Below are positions 23,924-36,174 of a DNA stretch of 64,000 nucleotides, piece after piece. The first letter of the stretch is position 1, and each line of letters starts with the position of its first letter. Position numbers and translations under genes: made by a program. The notes below the pieces were generated by a model. The model had not been told where the DNA came from, did not search any database, and saw only the letters and a program-made list of their open reading frames with translations. Origin of the DNA: Corythucha ciliata (Eukaryota > Arthropoda > Insecta > Hemiptera > Tingidae); contig CM075938.1 of the NCBI GenBank assembly GCA_038030265.1, positions 17,523,009 to 17,587,008 on the forward strand. Direction: 5' to 3'.

Positions 23924-23960
23924 TCCGAGACCGAGACCGAGACTTGGTCTCGGTCTCGGA
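23924..23960. repeat. Perfect 15-bp-arm palindrome of GGTCTC motif
   Basis: TCCGAGACCGAGACC (23924-23938) pairs with GGTCTCGGTCTCGGA (23946-23960) over a 7-nt spacer. It is the same motif as the block at 21693-21833. Confidence 0.85.
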
Positions 23961-25640
23961 TTTCGCGCTCTCTAAAACTAATTTTGCGGATTTTTCTCAC
24001 CAACACACTAAAAACAATCAGTTTACGGATTTTTGTTGCTATCAAAAAAATTTAACAGTGTACCGAAATTCAGGGACCGTTTTCGAAGATTGTACGCACT
24101 ACAATTTCATATTAGCTGAGTTGGTACACTACAAAAGACCAATTTTTCGGAGTTCACTCCCTAATTTTCCGGATTTTCTTGAAGAAAAAAAAAACACACA
24201 TTTTCTTGGATCTGGCTCATTAAAAAACGAATTCCTCAGTTTTCGCTCTCTAAATACCGAATTTGTGGCTATTTTTGAGTGATGAGTTCTCTAAAAAAAT
24301 AAATACAACTTTTTTAGGCGTCGCCGACAGACAAATTTCGGAGCGCAGCTTCAACTCAGTGACCGAATTTGCTGATTTTACCGCACAGCAAAACCATTTT
24401 TGCAGGTTTGACTCACCAAAAAAAGAATTTATCGGGTTTCGCTCTTCAAGAAACTAAAATTCGCTTGTTTTTCTCGCAGAAGAAAAACATTTCCCCGAAT
24501 CTGGCTCACTATAAAATAACTTTCTCAGATTTAGCTCACTGAACAACCAGTTTCGGAGATTTTGTCGTCAGTAATAGTACATTTATAACAACGAGAGAGG
24601 AAAGTGGAACTTCGCCGGTGAGTTGTAGTTAGCATCTCACGTTGTAAAATGTACTATTTCGCGTTACCAGTGAAAAAAGTGGTATTTCCCTCAATTTAGC
24701 CTCAAACCTCATATACGCCCGGCGGTCTCTGAATTGGGCCATCCCAGCGAAATAAGCGGTTATCCGGCAACGAAAGTCCCCAAAATTGCTTTTTTAGTGA
24801 GTGAAACCCGAGAAATTGATGCGCTAAATGCCACGCCAACGTCAAAATTTACCCGAATACGTCACATCGGTGAGAGTAAAACTGTTTTGAAACGGCCGCG
24901 GCACATCCAGGGGAAAAAATTACGCGAAATGTCCCAATTTTTGAACAAAATGCAAGAAAATTGGGGGAAACACTCATGCGCAACTCGTAAATTGTACGAG
25001 GAATTTTTTCAATGTCATAAAAAATTTCGTAGTAAATTGTGTTGCCATCATGAGGAAATTATCTATTTGGAGCCGAAAATGGGAAATAGTTCACATAAAA
25101 TTCTCCGTTTCGGAGTGAAACGTCACATCCAGGCCGATATTTAAGCGTAAGGCCTCATTCGGGCGATCATTAAAGTCAAAATCCATGCAAAACTGCACAT
25201 TCTATAGACAGTATTTACGCGAATTGTCGCATTCAAAGAGGAATGCGCCACAGAATGCCCCACTGTGGGCAAAACGCAATATTCTAGGGGAAACGCTCAC
25301 GCGAATCGCCAATTTTCAGGCCAAGTTAATAGGGAAATATCCGAAACGCCTCATCAAGGGTTTTAAGTGTACCTACTGAAATTGTCCATTACATGAAAAA
25401 AACTTGTCAGTTTCACGAAGAAATTGTCAATTTCAGAAGGAATTGTCTGTTTTATAAGAAAATTTGCAACTTTACGGGAATTCTTAAGCTTATCAACTAA
25501 TGGTTGACTTTATGAGAAAATTTGCAGTTTTAAAGGTGTCAATTTAACGAGTAAATCGTCAGTTTCGTAAGGGAATATCAAATTTTGTGAAGAAATTGCC
25601 ATTTTTGAGTGGGACATTGTTAATTCCCTCTGTCGTTAAA
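23961..25640 (+). repeat. Diverged arrays, family D then E-like units
   Basis: Family D units (GGATTTTTCTCACCAA, CGAATTTGTGG) occur to about 24560. A short inverted repeat around GTACATTT / AAATGTAC lies at about 24575-24650. Units with CGCGAATTGTC and GAAATTGTCAATTTC then run to the end. The 136-codon frame at 24734-25144 falls in these units and is not called as a gene. Confidence 0.55.
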
Positions 25641-25689
25641 CCTCAAAATACGCGGTTTTGTCCATTTTTAAATTTTCATCATTTTGGTG

Positions 25690-26260
25690 CCAATTGGAGT
25701 CATGGATCCCTTCTTAAGCCGACCCTGGATCTGCGCACGTTTTGTGCCGTGCATTAGCATCGATTGTTTATTTTAGCCTTGAATTCGCGTTTTTAACAAT
25801 TTTAAACGCGGATTATTGATTTTTTAAAACTTTCAGCCAAGAATTAGCGCTATTTTTCGTACGGATTAGTGTGATTTAAGAATTCTTATACCTTGAATTA
25901 GCATTTTTTCTCAATTTTAGTCAGGAATTAGCATTCTACCAAGGAAAGGACTTTAGTTAACCTTCCGAATGTCGGCCTCAATTTCGGCCAGGAAGTTTCA
26001 TCGAAAAACTGCAAACTGAAGCTCTAATTATAGCCGCAAATGAGTGATATTTTTTAATTTTATCCGTGAACAAGGACTTTTTCTTACTTTCAGTCGCGAA
26101 TTGCAGCAGAGACTGGCGATTAGCGTTGTTTACTATCTATTTTATCGGCAAAGTTGCTTTCAGATACCCAGAGTTTCTTATAGCGTTTTTTTTCAATTTT
26201 AGCCGCTTAAGGACCTACATAAACCGAGGAATAGCGACGTTTCTCAACTCAAGTCGAGGA
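25690..26260 (-). repeat. Diverged tandem array, family A, reverse orientation
   Basis: Units such as GAATTAGCATTTTTTCTCAA and TCAATTTTAGCCGC at about 30 bp, parallel to the array at 9785-10420. Confidence 0.65.
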
Positions 26261-28850
26261 CTTGATGATAACAGTGATATGCGGGCTTCGATACTGTGAA
26301 GAAGATGTTTTCCGTCTTCAGGTTTCTCGGAGGCCCCTCTCTGATTGATGATAGAAAAACACGCCTATTGTAAAGCGGCATACTAGAATACTAGAAAAGT
26401 GTCCTTTATTTCGGCCTCTATAGGGCCAGCTCGTCCTTCGTGAGGCTTTTCATTCGAGAACCCCTCCCCTCACCCTTCCACTAGGGTGTACAGGCTTCAG
26501 GAGACTACCGCACTCCTGGTCGTTGACTATGGAGTCAATCGCAGCTTTCCCAGACAGCTCGTTAGTGAATTGGCCATTGGGGCCAAAAACTTTCTGACCA
26601 CCCTGCACCTATACGAGTGGTACGCGTTATAATATAGGCTAAGAAACTCTGCTATTCCATGTTCATATACGTCTCGACAGTTAGTTCCCCCCCCCCCATT
26701 CCACTGCAACCCATCAAAACCTAAAGTCTTTGCCCCCCGCATGCCTATAATTTTGTTTATTTACTTATTTTTCTTTCATTTTATTGTCAGCCCGTCAATC
26801 TATTCATCTATAGGCATTATTTTTATGCATCATGGACGTAAAAAGGACTGAAAGGCCCGGAAGCGGCCTCCGATCGGATCACAGCCGAGCGTTGTATATT
26901 TTCAAAAGGCTCTACATTGCGTTTATCAACCCTCTCTTCATCCATCTATCACCGTTGAATGTGTCAATATTTTAGGACAATCTACTGGAAAATGACAGAC
27001 GAGAACGAAACAAAAGCGAAGAATAACGCCAACTTTACCACCATATAGTCATCCTTTTCACTTTATATTATTATACCTCCTCAGCGTCCCCCCTATCACG
27101 ATGTCTATTGTATTTAGCAGTCGATCGTCCCCCACACGTCCCCTCCACAAATCACCACCCTCGTTAACCCCTTAATTTCACCACACAATCCCTCACGATT
27201 CAAACAAAACCTCAAGCAGTCCCTATATACCCATTTTATCTCGGTTGAAGGGAACAAGGGTTTCACGGTTAAGCATTGACGTTCATCATTAAGTTGGATA
27301 AAGTGGTCGTGAAGGGCCTGTGTTCCGACTCCGGCTGTACTAATCTTGTGTTAAGCTTCAATAGTTAATTCATGACGCAGCGAACCGAAGGATCGTTAAT
27401 TTACTATTTTTCCCCTCTTCTTGGATGGTTTTGTACGGGAGAGTCGACATGGAACACAAACTTTGCAGAGTATTTTTTTTTTTTACCCCGGCTTGTTGTA
27501 TTCAAAAGTTTAATAATAGTTTTTTGTGTGAAGTTGATGGTGAGAGACGCTCCGCAACGGGGCCACGAATAATTTTTCCTGAAATGGATCATTTAAAACA
27601 TGGAGGGGGAGACAAACTAGGGCGATTTAGTCGGTTGAACGCAAAGGAGAGAGATGGAAAACCGTGAAGAAGTGAAGGAAAGAATGAGACGGAGACAGAT
27701 TGAGAGAGGCATGAATTCGCTTTAATATTGGGAAGTTATGCGCCAAGGACCCCAAAGGAAATGAATAGAGGAAAATCCTCCATGTCACTCCCCCCTCAGA
27801 ACCATTTCAGGGGTAAAAGTGAGGTAAAGACGTCGAATAAGCCCTTACAATATTGAACTTTCTGGGAGGGAGAAAGGCGGAAGGAGGACTAGTGTTATCG
27901 CTGTGGCTATATTTTAAATTACTTTTTGGCATTCTCTTCTTTAGATGAGCTGTGAGTATTTTGAATTGGAGAGTTTGTTTTTAATGGATGGACTATTCAC
28001 GTGTCTGTCAAAGCTCAAATGATAGAATTATACGAGGGGAGCGCTGATTTATATCATTTAAACGATTTAAAACTGAAACCGGGAGAAAATTGAAAGAACT
28101 CAGCAGCCAATGCAGTCATTTCACTATAAAAGGTTTTTTCTTCAAGCTATTTAAAAAGGATCTTATCTTTGACGCTTCCTTTTATACCTGAAAATAATGT
28201 TTAAAAAATGATTAAAATAAAATGAAAATCTTCTTTCCTTACACTCAATACACTACTTTATTGAGGTTTCTTGTAAAGTGTTTTTCCGAAACAGAGTGAC
28301 TTGAAAATCGCGTCCGGATCGCCTGATGAAATTGGGTAATGCATCGTCCGGGGTATAGGACTGAAGGAATATCCTCCGCAGTCGAAAGTCTATCAACGTC
28401 CTATAGTCTGTCTACGAGAGACCTAATTATTTAAGCGACTACCCCCACTCTCAGTCCAATCAGTTTCTACCGGGCACAACAAACTCATCAGTCAACATTG
28501 ACTCAAGTTTTCCCGGCTTTTCCATTTCGACTTACGGGGTGGCAAGAAGGATTAAATTGACAGGTTCAAGTTTTCCTCCCATCAATACGAGAATGACGTC
28601 TGTTTAGAATGTTTTTGCAAGAGATCAAGTTGCCAGATGATGACGATTGTGGAGGGGGGTGGGGTGGAGAGAGGGTGTTATGCAGACAGAGAAGGTGCAA
28701 AATGTATTAAGACCGAGAAACTCTCTGTGAAAAATTAATAAGCTTAGGGGAGCTATGGTGGAGGGAGGGGAGTGAATATAGGATGTGCTCCCCTCACGAA
28801 GAGGCTTCATTTCGATGACATTTCACGTAAAATTAGTAACCGCAGCAGTT
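26261..28850. other. Non-coding stretch, no gene recognised
   Basis: Contains a C-run near 26690 and purine-rich and pyrimidine-rich patches. The open frames (for example 26527-26742 on - and 27372-27667 on both strands) are short and lack motifs. Confidence 0.4.
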
Positions 28851-28859
28851 GACTGAACA

Positions 28860-30760
28860 CATCAATTCACTCCGGCCGAAAAACAGCCAGTTTCACTCCA
28901 AAAACCGATTTCTTCACAATAAAACTTGGCATTTATTCCTCAAAAATTCTCTGTGACCTATCTATTCGAATTTTATCACTAGTTCACTGCTTAATAATAA
29001 TACTACTGACCATTTCATTGGGTCAAACCAGAATATTGTTCAGGACTGAATATTTGGGCACGAAACAGAGGGTTTTTCTAGTTAAAAACCAATTTCTTGG
29101 GGTTGGCTCTTTCAAATAATCAACTTCAATTTGAAATAGTATCGTTTCATATTCAAGTAAACAATTTCGTGAGGTTAGTTGTTGAAAACTATTTGAAAAA
29201 TGTCTCAATCGACCATTCGCGCACCAAAAATGGCTCAATCACGCTCCGAAATGGCAAAACTGACTATTCGTGACTTAAAAAAGGCTAAACTGACTATTTT
29301 TGCGCTAAAAATTGCCAAACTGGCCATTTCCGCCCCATTTCCCGAGTAGACACCACTTAGAACTGGCTAAGCTGATAGTTCGTATGCCCTGAAAATGCCT
29401 ATCGGGGACGGGCATCTTTTGTTTGGCATCTGAGTTTTCTCGAACATGATAGGTGGATTCTTGGATGCCACATATGATGATTTGATGGACCAGCGGAGTT
29501 GGGATTTCCCTAACAACCCTCTAATTTTAAAACCGTGCCTGACCCCTATAAAACACATTAATTCTGCACTTAAAATGGCTAAACCGAGCATTCACGCGCC
29601 AAAAATGGCCATAGTGGCCATTCGCACCTTTGCATGACCACTTGGCGGACCTATTGTTGCCCAAAATACAACTAAAATGACTATTACCGGGCTAAAATGC
29701 CAGAAGAGACAGTTTGCGCTTTGAAAACGACTAAACTGACTATTTCGGTACTGAGAATGGTGAAATTTACGTCCTAATCTGATAAAACAAATATGCAAAT
29801 TGGCAGTTCACTCGTAGAAAAACGCATTATGCACCCTCAAAATGGCTAAACTGACGATTTCTGCCCGAAAAAGGTAAAAGTGACCATTCGTACTCCAAAC
29901 ATCACCGAAATGTTCATTGGCGCCTTAAAAATGACTAAACTGTCGACAATTTGTTTCCTTTGAAGAATGAGGAAGGAACATAAAAATTAAAAATCGCTGG
30001 AAACATTTGTTTTCGAAAGAAAATGACTAAATATGACCAGGAATTGAATATTAGTGCGTACATGATTGATTTCGATTTGTAGCGAAGTAATAAAACTTGC
30101 CAATTTTTGTTGTTACTTTAATCGGCCGGTCTGTGACTCGTGACGTGGTTAAGGGGTTGTGACCCCTCCCGCCCCTCCGCATCATGACTGTTATCATGTC
30201 TTGCCCCTTCTTGTCCATCCCTTTCTCTTAAGTCCTATTGTTTTATTTGTGGGAAGCTATTGTGGGGGTCACGCGAATGCTACTCGTATTATTACGTCAT
30301 CAGTCTATCAAGCCTATTTCAAATGGGTCCCACAACCCAATAGTTTTGAAAATTAATAAAAAAATATAGGGCCTGATTTTATTTGAACGGATCGTGTTTT
30401 CATGAGTTTTGGTACCCAAGCTATCACGACAGCATGATTTTGGAAAATGTGTTACTTCCTCATTGCCCAACCGGCTATTCACACCGTAGAAATGGAAAAC
30501 TGGCAGTTCACGCTCTTAAAATGGTCAAACTTCCCATTCGCTCTCTGTACATGGTGTAACTTCAAGCTGGCAATGATAAACTGACCATTCGTTCCACATA
30601 ATGAACAAGGCCGTCTCTGCCTTACCAAATGATTGACTCTCTCCCCCCTTCACCGATCCTTCCTGCAATACTTCACCGTGCTAGCTCGTTCGCACTTCAA
30701 AATGACTTGGCCGGCTATTTACACTCTTAAAATGGCTACACGAAGGCTTCGAGTTTCACG
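28860..30760 (-). repeat. Diverged array, family B, reverse orientation (discontinuous)
   Basis: Units read AAAATGGCTAAACTGACTAT then TCGCGCC, the complement of family B. They are densest at 29200-29340, 29570-29980 and 30480-30760, with unassigned sequence between. Confidence 0.65.
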
Positions 30761-31069
30761 ACCATGAGTCTTTCTGGTGGGGTTGAAAGCTTGGCTGATA
30801 AATCGGATTTAGGGTTTCAAGTTTCGTGGTTACATTACCGCGTAATGAAGATGGGGAGGGGTTCAAAGGTAGTAGCGTTCGAACTGGAAAATACAATTTC
30901 ATTGTTGTTTTTTTTAGTATATAATAATTTTGTAATTTATTTGATTTTGTTTTATATATTTATTTATTCATTTAGGTATTTTATTTTATTTTATTTTGAT
31001 TATTACTTTTGTTGTCAACTAATAGTTTATTTGCCCTGTGCCCGAGATGAACACAGATTTGTGTAAAAT
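30761..31069. other. Non-coding stretch with T-rich low complexity
   Basis: From about 30900 to 31030 the sequence is TTTTATTT-like. The frame 30764-31066 runs through it and is not credible as a gene. Confidence 0.45.
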
Positions 31070-31270
31070 CTAAAATGTTTCAATCGACCATGCGCGCACC
31101 AAAAATAGCTCAATCACGCCAAAATAACAAAACTGACGATTCGTGACTTGAAAAGGCTAAACTGACTATTTTCGCGCTGAAAATAGCGAAAACTGGCCGT
31201 TACCGCTCAAAAAAGTGCCAAACTAAGTAGACGCCACTGAAACCTGGCTAAGCTGATATGGTTGATGGAC
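31070..31270 (-). repeat. Family B units, reverse orientation
   Basis: Contains GGCTAAACTGACTATTTTCG and GCACCAAAAATAGCTCAATC. The second nearly repeats 29218-29240, so this block and the one near 29200 share a recent origin. Confidence 0.65.
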
Positions 31271-31639
31271 ACAAACAACGTATTTCGTCCCAGAAATAAC
31301 ATTGAAGCCCACTTGAAAAACTTTTACCTGAAAATTTCACGCTCTTCCTTCGCCACAAGGGCCGTGGCCAGGAAGGGTAAAGGGTGGATAGCTACCCATT
31401 CATCTTCTACTCGTCTTTGTTCGCATCAAGCTATACACTCGGAAACCGTCAGTTTTCCCCTTGAAAACCGGCTGATTAGCATTAAAACTGAACATTTTAG
31501 CCCCTAAAAACCCAAATAATCTAGAAATTCCGCCCGAAAGACCGATTTTCCATATCAGAAAAAATGACCATTTTTCAAAATTGCAACACTTAGAAGGCAA
31601 ATATCAGCCAAATTAAGAGAGTTCTGTCTGCAAATCACG

Positions 31640-31750
31640 ACATTTCACTTCAACGTCTCATATTATACAGCCACGAAATTATATCTCGATACGCAAGTCT
31701 AAATATCCACGAAATTGCTAGTGCCGTTAATTGCAAGCTCCTGGTCTTTT
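31640..31750. repeat. Family E units
   Basis: Loose units such as CACGAAATTATATCTCG and CCACGAAATTGC. Weakly supported, adjoining the 412-bp element. Confidence 0.35.
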
Positions 31751-31754
31751 ATTT

Positions 31755-32166
31755 AGCAGTGAAACAATAAAATAAAGTCTCTCCACGCTCGTTGTCTTTA
31801 TTCGCTTTCGCTAAGTGCACTTTCAACGCCCCTGCGTCATCATCAGAGCTACAACCCTTCCCTCACCATTTCTGGCCGTTGTGTGATGTAGAAAACGAAT
31901 TAGTTATGTAGTTTTAAATAGACAATGTCAATGCCCTAGGGAAGTAAATGGAATATTTTATGTGACGTTTTACCTTATTTAGACAATTTTTAGCGGTAAG
32001 AAATCAATTTTGTTATTGTTGAATTATTTATTTGTTCATGACTTTATACTGTTGTTGCTTCTCGATTAGCTCTGGTGATGACGCAGGGGCGTTGAAAGTG
32101 CACTTAGCGAAAGCGAATAAAGACAACGAGCCTGGAGAGGAGACTTGATTTTATTGGTTCACTGCT
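31755..32166. mobile_element. 412-bp inverted-repeat element with ribozyme-bearing arms
   Basis: The arms 31755-31850 and 32068-32166 are inverted copies with few differences. They share AGCAGTGAA, TCGTTGTCTTTATTCGC and AACGCCCCTGCGTCATCA. The central 217 bp is AT-rich without an ORF. Reading out of each arm, a hammerhead-like core is followed by AATAAAG. Inverted hammerhead-carrying ends suggest the paired pseudo-LTRs of a collapsed Penelope-like element, or a MITE derived from one. No clear target duplication was found. Confidence 0.7.
31810..31850 (-). ncRNA. Candidate minimal hammerhead ribozyme
   Basis: Read on the minus strand: GCT (stem I), CTGATGA core, U, GACGC-AGGG-GCGTT (stem II with tetraloop), GAAA core, then GTGCAC closing a short stem III, then TT and AGC (stem I partner). 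All invariant core nucleotides are present, and U17 would be the cleavage site. A 3-bp stem I matches the minimal type I hammerheads known from Penelope-like elements. The mirror copy in the right arm (about 32070-32111, +) has CTGGTGA, an A-to-G change in the core that should weaken or abolish activity. Confidence 0.55.
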
Positions 32167-32780
32167 TTGTACCGCAACTCCAGCGGTAGAGGACCTTGAA
32201 ATGGACAAGTGTCTTTTATTTCGTGAACCTGGACGTTTCATTTTTGTTTTGTATTTGTTTGTTGTTTTTTTTTCTAAATTTTTGTATTATTTATCAGTGA
32301 TCGTTTAATTATTAGTTATTGTGGAACCCGAACATGGCCCCTGACGATAAATCACAATGCCACAACACTTTCGCGAAATTTGAAATTTCCTGAATTTTTA
32401 AGCAACTGATGCCTTCCTGGCTTTAATTGAGCTAGTTTCACGGCTGAATTAAATCGAAATCGCTATGGTTTGGGGGTCTTTTTTGTGCAGTGAGCCGGTA
32501 CCTTAGGCTGGCCGGTGGCCGTCCCTCGAATTGCGCCCATCAGCCCAAGCATCAATGCAACCACAAGCAACTCCAGTATAAGTTTGGGTCCTGAATCGAG
32601 CGAAATTTCAAGTTTTCCGGCTGAATGTCCGCAAAATTGCAAGTTTCGGGTCTTAATTCTTGAGAAAGTGGAAGTCTCGTGTAAATATCCGTGAAATTGG
32701 AGGATTGCCTGGGTTTTTATGGGCCCAAAAGCGGGTCCGAAATGGGGATTTTCACAGGTTTTGAGATCAAAGGGGTGATG
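32167..32780. repeat. Unassigned sequence then family E units
   Basis: Nothing is recognised up to about 32580. From there to 32760 come units with GCAAAATTGCAAGTTTCGGG and CCGTGAAATTGGA. A similar array is at 53290-53600. Confidence 0.4.
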
Positions 32781-35190
32781 TGGGGTGTCAATTATCATAT
32801 AAGTTCAAGCTAGATTTCGTTACATTCATGAATTTGTGTAAAATTTGCAGTGTTATTATTTTTCCGCTTTGTTTGGAGTAGTTGGGAGGTAAACATACTA
32901 CGTCAGATGTGAGCGGGCTGCTGGAGACCACCGGTAAGACCACTTTCCTAATTATGTCGGACCCTCGCACTTCGTAGCGCCAGGACTTCTTAAAATATAT
33001 AGCTGACGAAATTTGCCACAACTTTTTCCTCCAACGTGTTGTTATTCCTACTAGTTTCCTATTAAATAAAATTTGGTTAAAAAAAGCGTGCCCCAGGTTG
33101 CTTCCAGGAAAAAAGTGGCTGTTTAACGGTAATTTAGAACTAAAAAATACTAAAAAGGTTTCCCTCTTCTCCTGAATTTAACTGTTCATCCCATTTCCAC
33201 GTACGAGTGGAAATACCCCCCCCCCCAATCTCACCAATCAAAAGTACAATAATCAAATAGTGATTATACCTAATGATACAAAGGAATAACTAAACTTTCA
33301 GTAATGTTCACATATACGGTGCTTATTCTTTGGCCTTTACAACTGCTCAACACGGTGCCTCCACCCAGTGGATTAATAATGCACAAACAGAAATTACATT
33401 ATTTGACATGTTAGGGTGTATAGTTGCGTAATTATAGATTGTGAATTTACATGCGATAGCACTGTTTATTTGAAGTCACTTTACTGGGTGATTAGGGTCT
33501 ATTTTCCTGTTGCCTAGCTGTGGCTGTAACCATCACAACTCTCGAGTCTTGAAGTAGGGAAACAATTTTTTCCCGGCAGTAGTTGAACGCTGAATTACTT
33601 ATTAAAATACGTAACTCTGTAAATATTTGATTCGGGAACTCATTTCTAGTCCTATTGCGTCAAAAATATTTGTCCCTCTCTCATTCCCCCCACCCATCCC
33701 TACTCATTGCCCTTCATGGGGTGAAGGGTTTATCCAACCTTATTGCCAACATTCGGGCCGTTTCCGCGATAGGCAATTCATACAGACGACCCAGATGCTA
33801 CCGTTCCTTTTGAATTACGTAAAAGAAGGCAATATGTTCCAGCCGCTCTCTTTAATTAAAGTGTTTTCTTATATTTTACGTCACATTTTTTAACAGGGTG
33901 CTGGCGAGAAGGCTTAAAAAACCTGAATAAAATCTTGGAGGCAATACATTTTTTTCAAATGTATATTTTTCGATTATAGAAATTTTCTGATTCCACTATT
34001 TTTACCCCATCCGATTTTTTCTGAACAAACGGAGGAAATAATGTATGCTGCCGGTCCTCTGTTACGTTTCAAAATTATATAGGGAGGGTTTTGAAGGGAT
34101 TTGCGTTGAGCCCAGTTTCATATTCACGAGCACGATACCTGAGTGCCATCCCATAACGCTCTTAACTTTCTTTTTTTTTACTTCTTTCCCTTTTCCCGTG
34201 AACAACAATACGAAAACCATTCCTAAGCGAGAAATGAGGATACCATTGTCAAATTCTTAATATTCGAGCTTGATAGTTTGAAGGGTCAAAGCATACGTAT
34301 AGAAAACAACTCACTCTCGTATCCTACCGTTCAAGGAAAATTGAAACGCCTCTCTTTCAGATCAAAGGAAAAAATAAGTATGAGAATTGAAGTTTAACTG
34401 GAATCCATCCTTTAAAATTCTCTGCAATATAAACAGATTTTTATATTATATTTCTTCACAGGTGCGCATCTCAATCTAACTGCTCAAAACCTGAATCGAA
34501 GTGGCTCTCAAATGGAGAGATGACAATCTCATTTTTCGTTTCAAAGATTCAACTCGTTTGTCAAACTTATTTGTTGGAGAGTTGCTGCATTAAAAACTGT
34601 TCCACAACGTTTGTACGGGAGAAAGAATAAACAGAAAAAGAGAAAAACTCGCGTACACTACTCGCCAGTGAGAAGATACCATTGAAGTGATGACCACGAG
34701 AAGATGCAAAGTGTCACTCATTTCGAAATTATTGGAGACAGTTTTTTAAACAAATTAATTAAAATGTAGTGCATTCTGTCTGTGTCTTGTAAGCCAGGAC
34801 TCCACTTTCTTTGCCGTTAATTCGGGTCGCAATTCACTTTTATTGTTGTCCTCCATCATTTACCCTTCTGTTGCTCATTTCTGATGACCAAGCGGATTCT
34901 ATTTTATTTTTTGTAATCCTTTTCATTCCCACAACCCATTATTGCTGCTTTGTGAATTTATTTAAACAAAATTTAAATGCGAGGATTAGTGGAGTGCAGG
35001 AGGCGCCCCCGGCACCAGTCTCCTCAATCGGGAAACGAGTTTTCATGGCTCGATCTATGTGTGTTCAGAGACGTGCGGTGTCTGATTAAGCTGAATTCAT
35101 CGATATCCTATCCATGCACTTGTTTCCAAGGTAGAAGTGTCCGATATTCTTCTGGCTAGGCAGTTTTTGGGGTCAAATTATCAGTTTCAT
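32781..35190. other. Non-coding stretch, one doubtful exon-like frame
   Basis: The minus frame 32788-33021 (contains KSWRYEVRGSDIIRKVVLPV) has coding-like codon choice and a possible AG acceptor at its 5' side. I recognise no family and do not call it. A C-run lies near 33218. The rest is AT-rich without features. Confidence 0.35.
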
Positions 35191-35253
35191 GCCAAAATGG
35201 AAAGAAAACTTATAATTTGATCATCAAATTATAAGTTTTCTTTCCATTTTGGC
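35191..35253. repeat. Perfect 30-bp-arm hairpin
   Basis: Arms 35191-35220 and 35224-35253 are exact reverse complements around a 3-nt spacer (TCA). The arm starts GCCAAAATGGAAAGAAAACT. Its perfection contrasts with the diverged repeats nearby. The transcript would form a precursor-like hairpin. Confidence 0.93.
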
Positions 35254-36174
35254 CTGATGCTTGATTGACCGTGTTCTGATGTTTGAATCGTCGGTTTGTT
35301 ACACGGAAAATAGAGGAACTATTTAGGCTCACGAAGCGATGCCTGTTAGCTCATTCAGGCTACCACTGGGTTTGATGAGCAAGACTAGGCTGGCCTCGCA
35401 AGACCAAGACCACGGTTTTCGTGGTTCAACAACTAAAGGAGGCCTTGATTTAGCCCACAGGGAGCGGGAAAACCCATGACCCTTCATGTCCCGAGGCTAG
35501 AATTGCCGAGTTTTGGACAAGGGGCAAAAAATCAGCGCGTTCAACCATCCCCCCCCACTTGATCTGTTTCGACCCCTTTTTCACGTTTTCCAGAGGAAAT
35601 TGATTAGTGTCCAAGAGACCGGCTAAAATCGAAACACATTGAAGAAATTAAAAATCGGAATTTTTTGGCAAAATGATGTAGATCATTTTGTACCATCAGG
35701 AATGGACAACACTCAGTATTTGAGGTTTTCCATACGGGGAATCAGAAAATTGACACGGATTGTCGATCAGACGAGCCGTTGTAGGGAGTTTGACTTTGAT
35801 GCCACCATTTTGGCCACTTCCTCCACACCTTTTCATCAGGACCCGCATGAATTTACCGCTCACGCTGGGCCACGCAACCAATATTCCTGAATTACAGCCC
35901 GTAAGTGAACAAAAACAAAAAAATGGCACAACCCTAGCAAAGATCCAATCACTGTGAAGCTCCCACCACTGCAAAGCTCCATCCGCAGTTATTTTTTATG
36001 GGTTTCTCCACTCGGGAGATCCGGAAGTTGAGGCGAATTTCCGATCAAAAAACGCTGCGAATTATCGAACAATACCTTATTATTTCGACTAATTAATTGA
36101 TAGGATGAACTAAAAGTAGACACATACAACAAGGTAGACACATACTGGAGCTTGTGTTAACGACATGTATGTAT
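35254..36174. other. Non-coding stretch
   Basis: No gene recognised. Just before the next element, GTAGACACATAC occurs twice (about 36116 and 36134). Confidence 0.4.

Noticed and set aside
24734..25144. 136-codon frame as a gene
   Set aside because: It falls within diverged ~30-bp repeat units whose AAATTT/CGAA motifs explain the open frame.
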